Assembly (NCBI GenBank): GCA_964628055.1
Contig: CAZVNL010000004.1
Location: 1 to 64,000, forward strand
Source: CAZBEL01 sp964628055
GTDB taxonomy: Bacteria > Fidelibacterota > Marinisomatia > Marinisomatales > TCS56
Reading direction: 5' to 3'
Length of the DNA: 64,000 nt
Below the pieces are notes generated by a model. It did no database searches and had not been told where the DNA came from. It saw nothing but the letters and a program-made list of their open reading frames with translations. The position numbers and the translations under genes are program-made. This document shows positions 23,780-33,288 of the stretch, one piece after another. The number at the start of each line of letters is the position of its first letter. Position 1 is the first letter of the stretch.

Positions 23780-25563
23780 AAAGTTACCTCCTCCACTGTT
23801 TGAACGGCAATGGCGATGGAGTTTGGACCGGCATGGACCCCCAGGGCAGGCCCCACTTCGGTGAGGTACACGTTATCCGCGCCGACGATAGATTCCATAG
23901 CGGTGGCCACTTCCTGAGCTTTATCTAAACATTGGGCATGGCCGACAGCAATGCGTACTTTTTTATCTTTTGGAATGCGCTTCAATACAAACTGTACAAA
24001 CTTTTCGTGCTTCTTTTTTCCACCCCACAGGTACTTAACGGTTTTTACTCCCTGTTGCGCGACGGTTAAAATAGGGTGAATTCGGAAAAATTCCGCCACT
24101 ATTTGTTTGGACCGGGAGATGCGTCCCCCTTTAACTAAGTATGAAAGGGTGTCCAGGCTGATGTACAACTTGGTCTGTTTCACGGCTTCTTTCGTGGTGG
24201 CTAATACCTCGGCAAACTTTTTCCCGGCCTGCACTGCTTCCGCGGCCCGGATAGCCACCAATCCCATCCCGATGGAAACGTTTTGGGAATCCACCACCGC
24301 GGCGGTGAAATTATCTAACGAACGGAGTGCCGTCCGCGCCGACTGACATGTGCCGCTGACGCTCTCCGGCAGGTGAATGGAGATGGCGTACCGGTAGTGG
24401 CTGGCCAGGAATTGGTACTGGCGGAGAAAGTCCCCCGGGGGCGGCTGGGAAGTTTGCGGGTGTATGGGATTGGTAACCAACTCCCGCCAGAACTCCTTAC
24501 CGTTAATGGTCATTTTGTCAATGTAATGTTGCGGGCCGAAGTTCAAGCGCACCGGAATGACGTGAATGTTCAAGCGTTCCAGCACCGCATCCGGTAAGTC
24601 GCAACCGGAATCCACCACCACAGCAATGTCCCGGACTACGCGTCGGGCATCCTTCGCCTGGCGGTACATGTCATCGGCTTTTTCGTCGCTAATGGTACCG
24701 TACTGTTGGCAAATATTCAACACGGCCCGCGGATCATTGGTGTGGATATGAACGCGAACCTTGTTGGCCAGCCCGGCCACCACGATGCTGTTGCCTAAAG
24801 CGGCTAAAGAGCGCTGGATTTCCCGACGGTTGATCTTTTCCCCCCTTACCACGCACTCCATACAGAATTGGTACCGTTCCCCGTCAGTGGTCGTCTCGGG
24901 GATTTGTTTCGTTTCCGGGGAGGTGAGGGTAACGAGTTGAGTCGTGCCTTCACGGATGTAATCCTGAATCCCCCGCAGGAGGTCCACGAACCCCTGTCCC
25001 CCTGCGTCCACGACCCCGGCCTTGGCCAGGACACTTAACTTTTGAGGCGTCTCTAATAGGGCCTTCTGGGCAGACTCCAGGGCTTCCTGTAACAGGATTT
25101 TGAAGTCCATTAAGGAATCACACGCTGTTTGTAGGGTTTTTACCCATTGGGAAATAACGGTGAGGATGGTTCCTTCTTGGGGTTGGACGAGGGCTTCGTA
25201 GGCTAAGGTTCGGGCAGTCTCCATGGCGGCTGCAAAGCCGTTTGTGTTTAACTGTTCCTGGTTGTTCACCCCTTTGGCAAAGCCCACTAAAAATTGCGCC
25301 AGGATTGCCCCCGAATTCCCCCGCGCCCCGTCCAAGGCAGCCGTAGCGAGGGTGGTGGACATGACACTTAGATCAGGGCTTACTTCTTGTTGAATTCGTT
25401 TTTTAATGGCCATGAGGGTATAGGCCAGGTTGGTCCCCGTGTCGCCATCGGGAACAGGAAAGACGTTGATTTTATTTAAATAATCTTCGCGGGCGAGTAC
25501 CCGGTGCAACCCCGCCTGGAAAGTCCGATAGAGGCGGATTCCGTCAAGATATTGAATGGCCAT
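23776..25563 (-). CDS. DAK2-DegV fusion, fatty acid kinase (FakA-FakB) in one chain
   Basis: 595 residues. The N-terminal DhaL/DAK2 ATP-binding domain (~1-200) carries NVFPVPDGDTGTNLAYTLMA and DGARGNSGAILAQFL. The middle (~235-315) matches the FakA linker domain: FCMECVVRGEKINRREI and VRVHIHTNDP. The C-terminal DegV/FakB domain (~320-595) has VVVDSGCDLPD, TSQPPPGDF, SVSGTCQSAR and LVKGGRISR, the fatty-acid-binding signatures. FakB binds a fatty acid and FakA phosphorylates it, here apparently in one polypeptide. Coupled to plsY, it should feed exogenous or recycled fatty acids into phospholipids. Confidence 0.88.
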   Translation of the reverse strand: MAIQYLDGIRLYRTFQAGLHRVLAREDYLNKINVFPVPDGDTGTNLAYTLMAIKKRIQQEVSPDLSVMSTTLATAALDGARGNSGAILAQFLVGFAKGVNNQEQLNTNGFAAAMETARTLAYEALVQPQEGTILTVISQWVKTLQTACDSLMDFKILLQEALESAQKALLETPQKLSVLAKAGVVDAGGQGFVDLLRGIQDYIREGTTQLVTLTSPETKQIPETTTDGERYQFCMECVVRGEKINRREIQRSLAALGNSIVVAGLANKVRVHIHTNDPRAVLNICQQYGTISDEKADDMYRQAKDARRVVRDIAVVVDSGCDLPDAVLERLNIHVIPVRLNFGPQHYIDKMTINGKEFWRELVTNPIHPQTSQPPPGDFLRQYQFLASHYRYAISIHLPESVSGTCQSARTALRSLDNFTAAVVDSQNVSIGMGLVAIRAAEAVQAGKKFAEVLATTKEAVKQTKLYISLDTLSYLVKGGRISRSKQIVAEFFRIHPILTVAQQGVKTVKYLWGGKKKHEKFVQFVLKRIPKDKKVRIAVGHAQCLDKAQEVATAMESIVGADNVYLTEVGPALGVHAGPNSIAIAVQTVEEVTL

Positions 25564-25605
25564 GGCGGAGAAACGGTAAAATAATAGTCTGGTGGCGCCT
25601 CTTAA

Positions 25606-26220
25606 CTAAGGGTTTGGGGAGACTGATTTTTCCTGTTTTAAGGGATTTTTCGTCGGGGCTAACAGCCCTCCCGAAATGATCGCTTTCAGTCCTTCTTCCA
25701 CGTTGACTTGGGCCTTGAGGGTATCCTTTTTAGGGACCACAATGAAAAATCCGGAGGTTGGATTGGGCGTGGTGGGCACGAAAACGTGGAAATATTCGGT
25801 CCCCTGGTCATCCTTTGATTCTCCAGTAACGAAGGCCATGGTCCACAGACCCAACCGGGGATACTGAATGTAGATCACCCGCTGAAAATTGCGGGAGGAG
25901 GCCGCTCCTGAAAAGGCGTGGGTAATTTGTTTGATGGCCTTGTAAATGGTGCTAACCAGGGGAATGGAGGTAATAATTTTCTCCGCCCATTGGAAAAGCC
26001 GTCTTCCTAACACGTTAGTTACGAACAGGCCCAGGAAATAAACCATGACTACGGTCAAGATGATCCCCAGGCCGGGAATTTGTACTTTTAGGGCTTTGAG
26101 AATGGGAGCCGTGAGTCTGTCCAATTGGCTTAGGATGACCTTCAGAATCCAAAGGGTCAGGGCCAGGGGAACGATTGCGATCAGGCCGGTAAAAATTGAT
26201 CGTTTAAAGTGACTCCACAT
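25606..26220 (-). CDS. DUF502 membrane protein
   Basis: 204 residues. Two N-terminal transmembrane helices (FTGLIAIVPLALTLWILKVIL and GIILTVVMVYFLGLFV), then the conserved DUF502 body: IPLVSTIYKAIKQ and FVPTTPNPTSGFFIVVPK. The family is widespread and its role is unknown. It is on the same strand as the Fak fusion and plsY, 42 bp upstream of the fusion, so likely in the same operon. Confidence 0.88.
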   Translation of the reverse strand: MWSHFKRSIFTGLIAIVPLALTLWILKVILSQLDRLTAPILKALKVQIPGLGIILTVVMVYFLGLFVTNVLGRRLFQWAEKIITSIPLVSTIYKAIKQITHAFSGAASSRNFQRVIYIQYPRLGLWTMAFVTGESKDDQGTEYFHVFVPTTPNPTSGFFIVVPKKDTLKAQVNVEEGLKAIISGGLLAPTKNPLKQEKSVSPNP

Positions 26221-26224
26221 GGAT

Positions 26225-26770
26225 TTAGATGGCGGCGTTCACGCTTGGTTTAAACTTGGGTTTACCCTGCCAGGGAAGGGTTGCTCCCTCTAATTCTAAG
26301 AGTGTCACCTTGCGGTCCAGACGTCCCCCGTAGCCCCCTAAGCTGCCGTTGTGGCCCACCACCCGATGGCAAGGAATAATGATGGGTATGGGATTGCGGG
26401 CGTTGGCGCTCCCCACGGCGCGTACGGCCAGGGGATTGTTCACCCGTTGGGCAATTTCCTTGTAGGAGGCTGTGTTTCCATACGGAATCTTCCGGACCGC
26501 TTCTAAAACCTTTTTGTAAAAGGGTGGCACATGGTAGTCCAATGCTAGGCCGAAACGCTTCCGTTCCCCGGCGAAATAGGCCTGGAGCTGGTCGATTGCC
26601 AACTGTAAGCTGGGGTTATCTTCCTGGATGGTTTCTCCCGGGAATTGAGCTTGTAAAGAGGCCGGTAACTGTGGTGTTGCTTCAGGAAAACAGAGTCGGC
26701 AGACACCCCTCTGTGTCCGGGCAATACCCAGGGGCCCAAACGGCGAGGTCAAAGTTGTGTAAGTTATCAT
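26225..26770 (-). CDS. ogt: Methylated-DNA-protein cysteine methyltransferase
   Basis: 181 residues from ATG 26770, which has ACAGGAG just upstream; the longer start at 26794 lacks this. The active site IPCHRVVGHNGSLGGY contains the acceptor Cys that takes the alkyl group from O6-methylguanine. Upstream are the DNA-binding helix-turn-helix elements (IPYGNTASYKEIAQRV, ARAVGSANARNPI-like). It is a suicide DNA repair enzyme. It lies 4 nt upstream of the DUF502 gene on the same strand. Confidence 0.95.
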   Translation of the reverse strand: MITYTTLTSPFGPLGIARTQRGVCRLCFPEATPQLPASLQAQFPGETIQEDNPSLQLAIDQLQAYFAGERKRFGLALDYHVPPFYKKVLEAVRKIPYGNTASYKEIAQRVNNPLAVRAVGSANARNPIPIIIPCHRVVGHNGSLGGYGGRLDRKVTLLELEGATLPWQGKPKFKPSVNAAI

Positions 26771-26798
26771 GACTCCTGTTTCCATAAAGCGCACGAAT

Positions 26799-27721
26799 TT
26801 ACGTCTCTCTTGAATTACAAGGTGAGACTATTTGCAGAAGCCGTGGTACTTGCCGTTTTATATTAATCAAAATCGCTCCTGCGATTACCAGCAGGGAGCC
26901 AAGAATGGCCGGGGGAGTGAGAATTTCTTGTAAGAAAATCCACCCGATGATCGTGGCGATAAGCAGCGGAAAGAGGCCACGTAGGAAATTTACCCCACGG
27001 ATAGATGCGAAAAGAGCCACACATAAATCATCCAGTTAACGACTGGGCCCGGAATGGCTAAATAACCAACAGCGAAAATGTTATAGGGACTCTACACCAT
27101 GGGTTGGTTCGGTTCTAAGACTACCGATAGCAACAGTAAAGCGACGGCCGCAAGGGTCTGGCTGACGGCGTTTAATTGGATGATGTTCACTTCGTCTTGA
27201 TATTTTTTCAGTTGGCCGTTCGGCCAGGCTGAGGAAAGGACCGCTAGGACAACTACCAAGATTCCAATGAAGACCCTTTCGCCACCTAAATGTTGCCCCT
27301 GGCTCACAATAATGATGACTCCCACCGTTCCCAAAAGAATGCTGATAATCCAGTAAAGGGTTAGCCGTTCGTTGGGAAGTCGGAAATGAGCCAATGCGCC
27401 TACCACGAGGGGAAAACCAGCCCAAATGATCGAAGCCACACTGGAGTAAATGTACTGGGTGGCCCAGTAGGTGAGGGCGTAGGCGATAGTGAAATTAAAG
27501 ACGGCGAATTGGAGGTATATTTGCCAGGCCCGTTTCGTCATGGGTAGGGATTCGTGCTGGAGGAAAAAGATGATTCATAGCACATTCCCGGCCAACAGGA
27601 AGCGGAGGCCAATACCGTAAATGGGTAGCACTCCCTCTGTTAGACTGGTCTTTAAAACGATCCAGGTCGTGCCCCAAATGAGGCACAGGAGCGTATAGCG
27701 GAGGGCAACTTTATGTTTCAA
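26799..27721 (-). pseudogene. EamA/DMT-family transporter, multiply disrupted
   Basis: The minus strand from TTG 27721 reads LKHKVALRYTLLCLIWGTTW, a standard EamA start. The frame meets TGA at 27575-27577, resumes with IIFFLQHESLPMTKRAWQIY, runs ~150 residues (YALTYWATQYIYSSV, EAVNIIQLNAVSQT-like), meets TAG at 27092-27094, continues SPYNIFAVGYLAIPGPVVNW, meets TAA at 26990-26992, and after a frameshift ends GWIFLQEILTPPAILGSLLV with a stop at 26799. Three different stops and one frameshift mean the ten-helix drug/metabolite transporter is dead. Confidence 0.85.
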
Positions 27722-27731
27722 GTGGCGGAAT

Positions 27732-27761
27732 AAAAAAACACCCCGTGTGAATGGAGTGTTT
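27732..27761 (-). terminator. Intrinsic terminator after secF
   Basis: On the minus strand AAACACTCC pairs with GGGGTGTTT around an 8-nt loop and is followed by a run of seven T. It lies ~25 bp past the secF stop. Confidence 0.85.
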
Positions 27762-27784
27762 CGGTAAATAATGAGTGTGCAACG

Positions 27785-28717
27785 TTATTTTTTGGTGGCC
27801 CGTTTCTGCAAGAGAACCACCACCGGGCTGGCAATATAAATACTTGAATAGGTCCCCACTACCACACCGATAATCATGGCGAAGGCAAAGTAATGAATGA
27901 CCTCACCCCCGAATAGCCACAGAACAAAAACCACAAAGAAAGTAGTTATCGAGGTAATGATAGTACGGCTAAGGGATTCGTTTATACTCCGCTCGATAAC
28001 ATCAGTGTAAGTAAGCCTTTTCAGGGATTTCACATTTTCCCGAATACGGTCAAAAATAACGATGGTGTCATTCAGCGAATACCCCACGATCGTCAAGAAG
28101 GCCGCGATGATGGGGAGTGATATTTCGTAGTCCATGATGGAGAAGATGCCCAGGGTGACCAGAACGTCATGCATCAGGGCTACGATGGCTCCCAGGGCAA
28201 ACTTGAATTCAAATCGTACCGAAATGTACAGGAGAATCAACAGCAGAGCGGAGAGGATGGCCATAATGGCCTTGCCGCTAAGTTCCGCGCCGATCTTGGG
28301 CCCCACCTTTTCGAGAGAAAGAAGAAAAAGGGTTTCATCTTCGGGAACCTGGTCAGGGAAGGAATTATACAGGTAGTTTACCACGGCTTGGGGGAAGTTC
28401 TCCGGTTCATTTTCTAAGTTGGGCAGGCGTACGGAAATGGTATTTAAGACACCGAAATGTTTGATTTCTTCTTTGCTAAAATTGTAATGATTCCCTTCGA
28501 TTGTCACGTCGGAGAGGGCCTCGCGGATGTCCGTGATTTCCATATCCCGGGTAAATTGTACGGCGACTAACGTGCCCCCTTTGAAGTCGATGCTGAGTCG
28601 CGGGCCGCCCTGCCAGATTAAGGAGATGATCCCAGCTAAAATCAACACCCCGGAGAGGAAAAACCCGAAGCGAGTGTGATCCATGAATTTGATATTGGTA
28701 TCTTTGATGAGCTTCAT
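27785..28717 (-). CDS. secF: Protein translocase subunit SecF
   Basis: 310 residues, six transmembrane helices. It shows RLSIDFKGGTLVAVQF (N-terminal periplasmic domain), VGPKIGAELSGKAIMAI, VGYSLNDTIVIFDRIREN and SRTIITSITTFFVV, all standard SecF motifs. With SecD it forms a proton-driven motor that pulls proteins across the inner membrane. Its ATG overlaps the secD stop by 4 nt. Confidence 0.96.
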   Translation of the reverse strand: MKLIKDTNIKFMDHTRFGFFLSGVLILAGIISLIWQGGPRLSIDFKGGTLVAVQFTRDMEITDIREALSDVTIEGNHYNFSKEEIKHFGVLNTISVRLPNLENEPENFPQAVVNYLYNSFPDQVPEDETLFLLSLEKVGPKIGAELSGKAIMAILSALLLILLYISVRFEFKFALGAIVALMHDVLVTLGIFSIMDYEISLPIIAAFLTIVGYSLNDTIVIFDRIRENVKSLKRLTYTDVIERSINESLSRTIITSITTFFVVFVLWLFGGEVIHYFAFAMIIGVVVGTYSSIYIASPVVVLLQKRATKK

Positions 28718-30648
28718 ATGCTGAGTGTCCGCAATTTACGGTGTTCGGTAATGGTGTTAAAGACGGTGCGGGTTACAAAGACGGCGGTGAACATACTGAT
28801 GACGATCCCCCAGAAGAGTACCGTTGCAAACCCCCGAATGGGACCGGTGCCAAATTGGTACAACACTAAGGCAGCTACCAGGGTTGTAAAGTTGGCGTCA
28901 ATGATCGTCGTCAGGGCTCGGGCGTACCCGCTTTCAATGGCCGACCGGGGCGTCTTCCCCTTGTTCAGCTCCTCTCGGATGCGTTCAAAAATGATTACAT
29001 TGGCATCGATGGACATACCCGCGGTCAAGATGAGGGCAGCAATGCCGGGAAGGGTGAGGGTAGCTCCTAACATGGCCAGGATGGCAAGAACGAGGATGAG
29101 GTTCCAGATCAGAGCAAAATCCGCAATAACCCCTGACCACTTGTAATAGATCACCATGAAGAACAAGACTGACACGAGCCCAATAACGACCGAGAAGGTG
29201 CCTTTCTTGATAGAGTCAGCCCCAAGGGAGGGTCCCACAATCCGTTCTTCGATGATTTTTACCGGTGCTGGTAACGCACCAGCCCGCAGCACAATGGCGA
29301 TATCCTTGGCTTCCTCCATGTTGGCGAACCCTTCGATCTGGGTGCCGCCCCGGGTGATTTTCTCCCGAATTACCGGCGCCATGTGTACTTTCTTATCGAG
29401 AATAATGGCGATTCTGCGACCCACGTTGGCCCCCGTCACCCGCGCCCAGGTGCGGGAACCCTCGCTATTCATGCTCAACAGAACCACAGGCTGACCGGTG
29501 GCACTGCCCCCTTGGCCACCAATGGTGGCGTTGGCTTTTTCGATTACGCCTCCCGTTAGCTCCGGTTCGCGTTCCAAATAGTAAAGGCGGTAAAGTTTTT
29601 CCTCGTTTCTGGATGGGCCGGTGACCACTTCCGGTTTATCACTGTATAAAAAGCGACCATTATCGGCGTTGATCTTAGCCTGTACTTCCGGGAGGTTGAG
29701 GATTTTTTTGACGGCGTATAAATTCTTTTCGGGGACGCCAATATCGTTGCGTAAAGCCCGCAGCAGAGAGGAGAATGGACGCTCCTCAAACAGTTTTTCA
29801 TCTACCACCACGGAAGTGTCGGTTGTGTCACCAGCGACTTCTGTTTCCCCACTAAATAGCTCACTGATAGAGATGGTTTTATCTTCGCTTACCGGTGTCT
29901 CGGTGGGGGTGGGTGTTTTAGTCGTGTCTTCCGGGCCTGGGGCAGCTTGCGCTACTAAATCCTCAGCGGCTTTGTTGGCGGCCAGGATTTTATCAATACG
30001 CAGGAGCAGATCATTGGTGACGTCGGGACCCTTAACCAGGCCGAATTCCAATAAGGCCGTGCTCTGTAACAAAGCCCGCGCCCGCTCCGGGTCCTGAATG
30101 CCCGCTAACTCCACGATAATACGCCGATTCCCCTGCTTCTGAATGGTTGGTTCGGAGACGCCGAACTGGTCAATTCGGTTTTGTAAAATCTCTAATACGC
30201 GGTTAATGGCGTCACTGGCCTCATCTTTCAAACGAGTGACGATGGCTTCCACCGTGGCTCCGTAGTCCACGTCGTAATAGCGTGGAAGACGCAAATTCGC
30301 TGCCGTGACTTCCTGCTCAAATAAGGTGAAGAAGTCTGTTTCCTGGTCCTGTTTCATTTTGGAACGAACCCGTTCCATGAGGGCGTCGAATTTTTGGTCC
30401 TTGGTCACGGCGAGGTTGGTGACCAACGTGGGAACGTCTACCTCTAAGACGATATAAATCCCCCCTTTTAAGTCCAGACCCTGCCTGATGGTTTTGCTTT
30501 CCAGGTCGGCGAGGGTCCCGGCCTCTCGCATCTGCTCTTTTTTTTCGGGGCTTAAAAGTTGATAGCGAACAGTGGGCCAGATGAGGGATAACGCTACCGC
30601 CAGAACAACCGAAATAATTATATACCGAGGTGTTTGTTTTTTATTCAT
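28714..30648 (-). CDS. secD: Protein translocase subunit SecD
   Basis: 644 residues, longer than many SecD proteins. N-terminal helix (IIISVVLAVALSLIWP), then KTIRQGLDLKGGIYIVLEVD, QNRIDQFGVSEPTIQ and RIIVELAGIQDPERA of the P1 domain. A Thr/Glu/Asp-rich insertion (TKTPTPTETPVSED, about residues 235-285) interrupts P1. After it come GRRIAIILDKKVHMAPVI, VGPSLGADSIKKGT and the SecD membrane half with SIDANVIIFERIREEL. First gene of a two-gene secDF operon. Confidence 0.96.
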   Translation of the reverse strand: MNKKQTPRYIIISVVLAVALSLIWPTVRYQLLSPEKKEQMREAGTLADLESKTIRQGLDLKGGIYIVLEVDVPTLVTNLAVTKDQKFDALMERVRSKMKQDQETDFFTLFEQEVTAANLRLPRYYDVDYGATVEAIVTRLKDEASDAINRVLEILQNRIDQFGVSEPTIQKQGNRRIIVELAGIQDPERARALLQSTALLEFGLVKGPDVTNDLLLRIDKILAANKAAEDLVAQAAPGPEDTTKTPTPTETPVSEDKTISISELFSGETEVAGDTTDTSVVVDEKLFEERPFSSLLRALRNDIGVPEKNLYAVKKILNLPEVQAKINADNGRFLYSDKPEVVTGPSRNEEKLYRLYYLEREPELTGGVIEKANATIGGQGGSATGQPVVLLSMNSEGSRTWARVTGANVGRRIAIILDKKVHMAPVIREKITRGGTQIEGFANMEEAKDIAIVLRAGALPAPVKIIEERIVGPSLGADSIKKGTFSVVIGLVSVLFFMVIYYKWSGVIADFALIWNLILVLAILAMLGATLTLPGIAALILTAGMSIDANVIIFERIREELNKGKTPRSAIESGYARALTTIIDANFTTLVAALVLYQFGTGPIRGFATVLFWGIVISMFTAVFVTRTVFNTITEHRKLRTLSI

Positions 30649-30748
30649 AGTTTGGTTTGATCAAAGAGATTCCGTCGAAAAAAGCGGGCGAATTTACCGA
30701 GGTGGCTTTCCAGGAGTCAAACTATATTCCTAAAATGGGGTGATGGGG

Positions 30749-31933
30749 CTAAGATAGGAGGTTTAATTCCCGCCCTACTTTTTTAAAGGCTGTGATAGCC
30801 CGGTCCAGATGTTCCCGTTCCATGGCTGCGGAAATTTGCACCCGAATGCGAGCCTCTCCTTTGGGAACGACGGGGTAGAAAAAGCCAATCACGTAGATTC
30901 CCTCGGCCAACAGGGCGGCGGCCATTTTTTGGGCCAGGACGGCGTCATACAGCATGATGGGGACGATGGGGTGAATCCCCGGCGTGATGTCGAACCCGGC
31001 AGCTGTCATCTGTTCCCGAAAATAGCGCGTGTTGACTTCTAATTTATCCCGCAGGTCGGTGGTGGCAGAGAGGAGTTCGAACACCTTAATTCCTGCGGCG
31101 ACGATGGCCGGTGCCAGGGTATTGGAGAAGAGATAGGGGCGGGATCGTTGCCGTAAGAGGGCGATGATTTCTCCTCGACCGGTGGTAAAACCACCGGAAG
31201 CTCCCCCTAAAGCCTTGCCCAGGGTGGACGTAATAATATCGACCTGATCCAGGACTTCGTGGTATTCCGCTGATCCGCGCCCGGTCTTACCCACGAATCC
31301 GGTGGCGTGAGAGTCATCCACCATGACCATGGCATCGTATTTACGAGCCAGGGGAATGATCTCATCCAATTTGGCAATATCTCCGTCCATACTGAAAACG
31401 CCATCGGTGGCGATGAGTCGTAGCCGCGCTGAGGAGGCTTTCTCCAGGGCCTTCTCTAAAGCTCCCATATCCCCGTGGGCAAAACGGTAACGATGGGCCT
31501 TGCAGAGGCGAATCCCATCAATGATCGACGCGTGGTTCAAGGCATCACTGATGACGGCGTCCTCCGGCCCTAAGAGTGTTTCAAACAATCCCCCGTTGGC
31601 GTCAAAACAACTCGTATACAGGATAGCATCATCCGCGCCAAAAAACCGAGCAATGGACTGCTCTAACTGTTTATGCAAATCCTGGGTACCGCAGATAAAA
31701 CGCACCGACGCCAGGCCGAAACCGTACCGGTCCAACGCTTCTTGCGCCGCGGCCTTGATGTACGGGTGATTGGCCAACCCCAGGTAGTTGTTGGCGCAAA
31801 AATTCAGCACTTCACCCCCTTCCACCGTGGCGATGGCAACCCCCTGGGGTGTGGTGATCGTGCGTTCCTGTTTAAACAGGCCATCTGCCTTGATCTGGTT
31901 CAATTCCTTTTCGTAAATGGTTTTACTGCCCAT
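30749..31933 (-). CDS. kbl: Glycine C-acetyltransferase (2-amino-3-ketobutyrate CoA ligase)
   Basis: 394 residues, a PLP-dependent alpha-oxoamine synthase. It has FCANNYLGLANHP near the N-terminus, DALNHASIIDGIRL, MVDDSHATGFVGKTGRG, and the PLP lysine in TSTLGKALGGASGG (~240). It cleaves 2-amino-3-ketobutyrate with CoA to glycine and acetyl-CoA. It follows tdh, whose product it uses, 60 bp downstream on the same strand; the pair degrades threonine. Confidence 0.95.
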   Translation of the reverse strand: MGSKTIYEKELNQIKADGLFKQERTITTPQGVAIATVEGGEVLNFCANNYLGLANHPYIKAAAQEALDRYGFGLASVRFICGTQDLHKQLEQSIARFFGADDAILYTSCFDANGGLFETLLGPEDAVISDALNHASIIDGIRLCKAHRYRFAHGDMGALEKALEKASSARLRLIATDGVFSMDGDIAKLDEIIPLARKYDAMVMVDDSHATGFVGKTGRGSAEYHEVLDQVDIITSTLGKALGGASGGFTTGRGEIIALLRQRSRPYLFSNTLAPAIVAAGIKVFELLSATTDLRDKLEVNTRYFREQMTAAGFDITPGIHPIVPIMLYDAVLAQKMAAALLAEGIYVIGFFYPVVPKGEARIRVQISAAMEREHLDRAITAFKKVGRELNLLS

Positions 31934-31993
31934 AAGTTGTTACTCTTTTGATTGGTTAATTAAAGGTTGTTCCCGCAGGGATCGCGGCTGTAT

Positions 31994-33016
31994 TTACCAT
32001 TCCAGAATGACTTTTCCGCACTGTCCTGATTCCATCACCTCGAATGCGGCCTGGTACTCGTCGATGGGGAAGCGGTGCGTCACCACTTGTGCAAGGTCTA
32101 ACCCGCTGCGTAGCATTTGGGTCATCTTATACCAGGTTTCAAACATTTCCCGGCCGTAGATCCCTTTAATGTGAAGCCCTTTGAAAATCACCTGGTTCCA
32201 ATCGATTTGGGTATGTTCTGGTAGTAGTCCCAGTAGGGCAATCCGTCCACCATGATACATGGTGCGCAGCATGTCCCGAAACGCGTCAGGACTTCCTGAC
32301 ATTTCCAGTCCGATATCAAAGCCGTGGGTGATGTTGAGTTCTTTAAAGGTGTCTTCTATTCTTTCCCGGGTGATATTGACGGTCCGCGAGGCGCCCATCT
32401 TCCGGGCCAGGTTGAGTCGATAATCGTTATGATCGGTAATGACCACGTGGCGTGCGCCGACGAATTTACAAATGGCCGTGGCGATGATCCCAATGGGTCC
32501 AGCCCCGGTGATGAGTACGTCTTCCGCCACCATGTCAAAGGAGAGGGCGCAGTGGGTGGCATTCCCGAAAGGGTCAAAAAAGGCGGCAATTTCAGCCGGG
32601 ATGTCCGGATGAACTGGCCACACATTGCGTTCAGGCAGCACTAGGTATTCCGCAAAGGCACCCGCCCGCTGGATGCCAATCCCCACCGCCTGGTGACATA
32701 GATGGCGTTTTCCGGCCCGGCAGTTTCGACAATAACCGCAGGTGATATGCCCTTCACCAGATACGCGTTGGCCCTTCTCATAATGCGTGACGCCGGGTCC
32801 CACCTCCACGATCTCTCCCATGAACTCATGCCCGATGATTAACGGTGGGTGGATCGTTCTCTGGGCCCATTCATCCCATTGGTAAATGTGTAAATCCGTC
32901 CCACAAATGGCGGTTTTTTCGATTTTGAGTACTACGTCGTTCGTCCCTATGATTGGGTCAGGTACGGTATCTAATACGATACCCCGGCGGGGTTCTTTTT
33001 TTACAAGGGCTTTCAT
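31994..33016 (-). CDS. tdh: L-threonine 3-dehydrogenase
   Basis: 340 residues, zinc medium-chain dehydrogenase. Catalytic zinc site: CGTDLHIYQWDEWAQ and GHEFMGEIVEVG. Structural zinc site: CGYCRNCRAGKRHLC. NAD-binding: ITGAGPIGIIATAI. The CGTDLHIYxWDxWA string is diagnostic of threonine dehydrogenase. It oxidises threonine to 2-amino-3-ketobutyrate with NAD+. First gene of the tdh-kbl operon. Confidence 0.96.
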   Translation of the reverse strand: MKALVKKEPRRGIVLDTVPDPIIGTNDVVLKIEKTAICGTDLHIYQWDEWAQRTIHPPLIIGHEFMGEIVEVGPGVTHYEKGQRVSGEGHITCGYCRNCRAGKRHLCHQAVGIGIQRAGAFAEYLVLPERNVWPVHPDIPAEIAAFFDPFGNATHCALSFDMVAEDVLITGAGPIGIIATAICKFVGARHVVITDHNDYRLNLARKMGASRTVNITRERIEDTFKELNITHGFDIGLEMSGSPDAFRDMLRTMYHGGRIALLGLLPEHTQIDWNQVIFKGLHIKGIYGREMFETWYKMTQMLRSGLDLAQVVTHRFPIDEYQAAFEVMESGQCGKVILEW

Positions 33017-33288
33017 GAAAAGGATTTCAAAACGATTGGTAAAAACTGAACGAATTTACAGGAAAGAAATTTACAGCGCGGGGATCAGGAGCACAATCCA
33101 AAACCCAGGAATTAAGTTCGGAATAATGAAGATCGAAAGTCCGGGGAAAGCTATCGCGATGGAGCGAGTCAGGGTGGTTAAGGCTCTTTACCCTGCCCGG
33201 ATCCAGTCGGCATGGAACTTGTTTCCCCTGAACCCGTCCAGTAAATTCCCGGCGCTTAATGGAGCCAAAACAACCCGAATAATTTTCT

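Noticed and set aside
27575..27577. TGA in the EamA-like gene as selenocysteine
   Set aside because: It is in a hydrophobic helix without Cys or redox motif, no hairpin was noticed after it, and the gene has further TAG, TAA and frameshift lesions.
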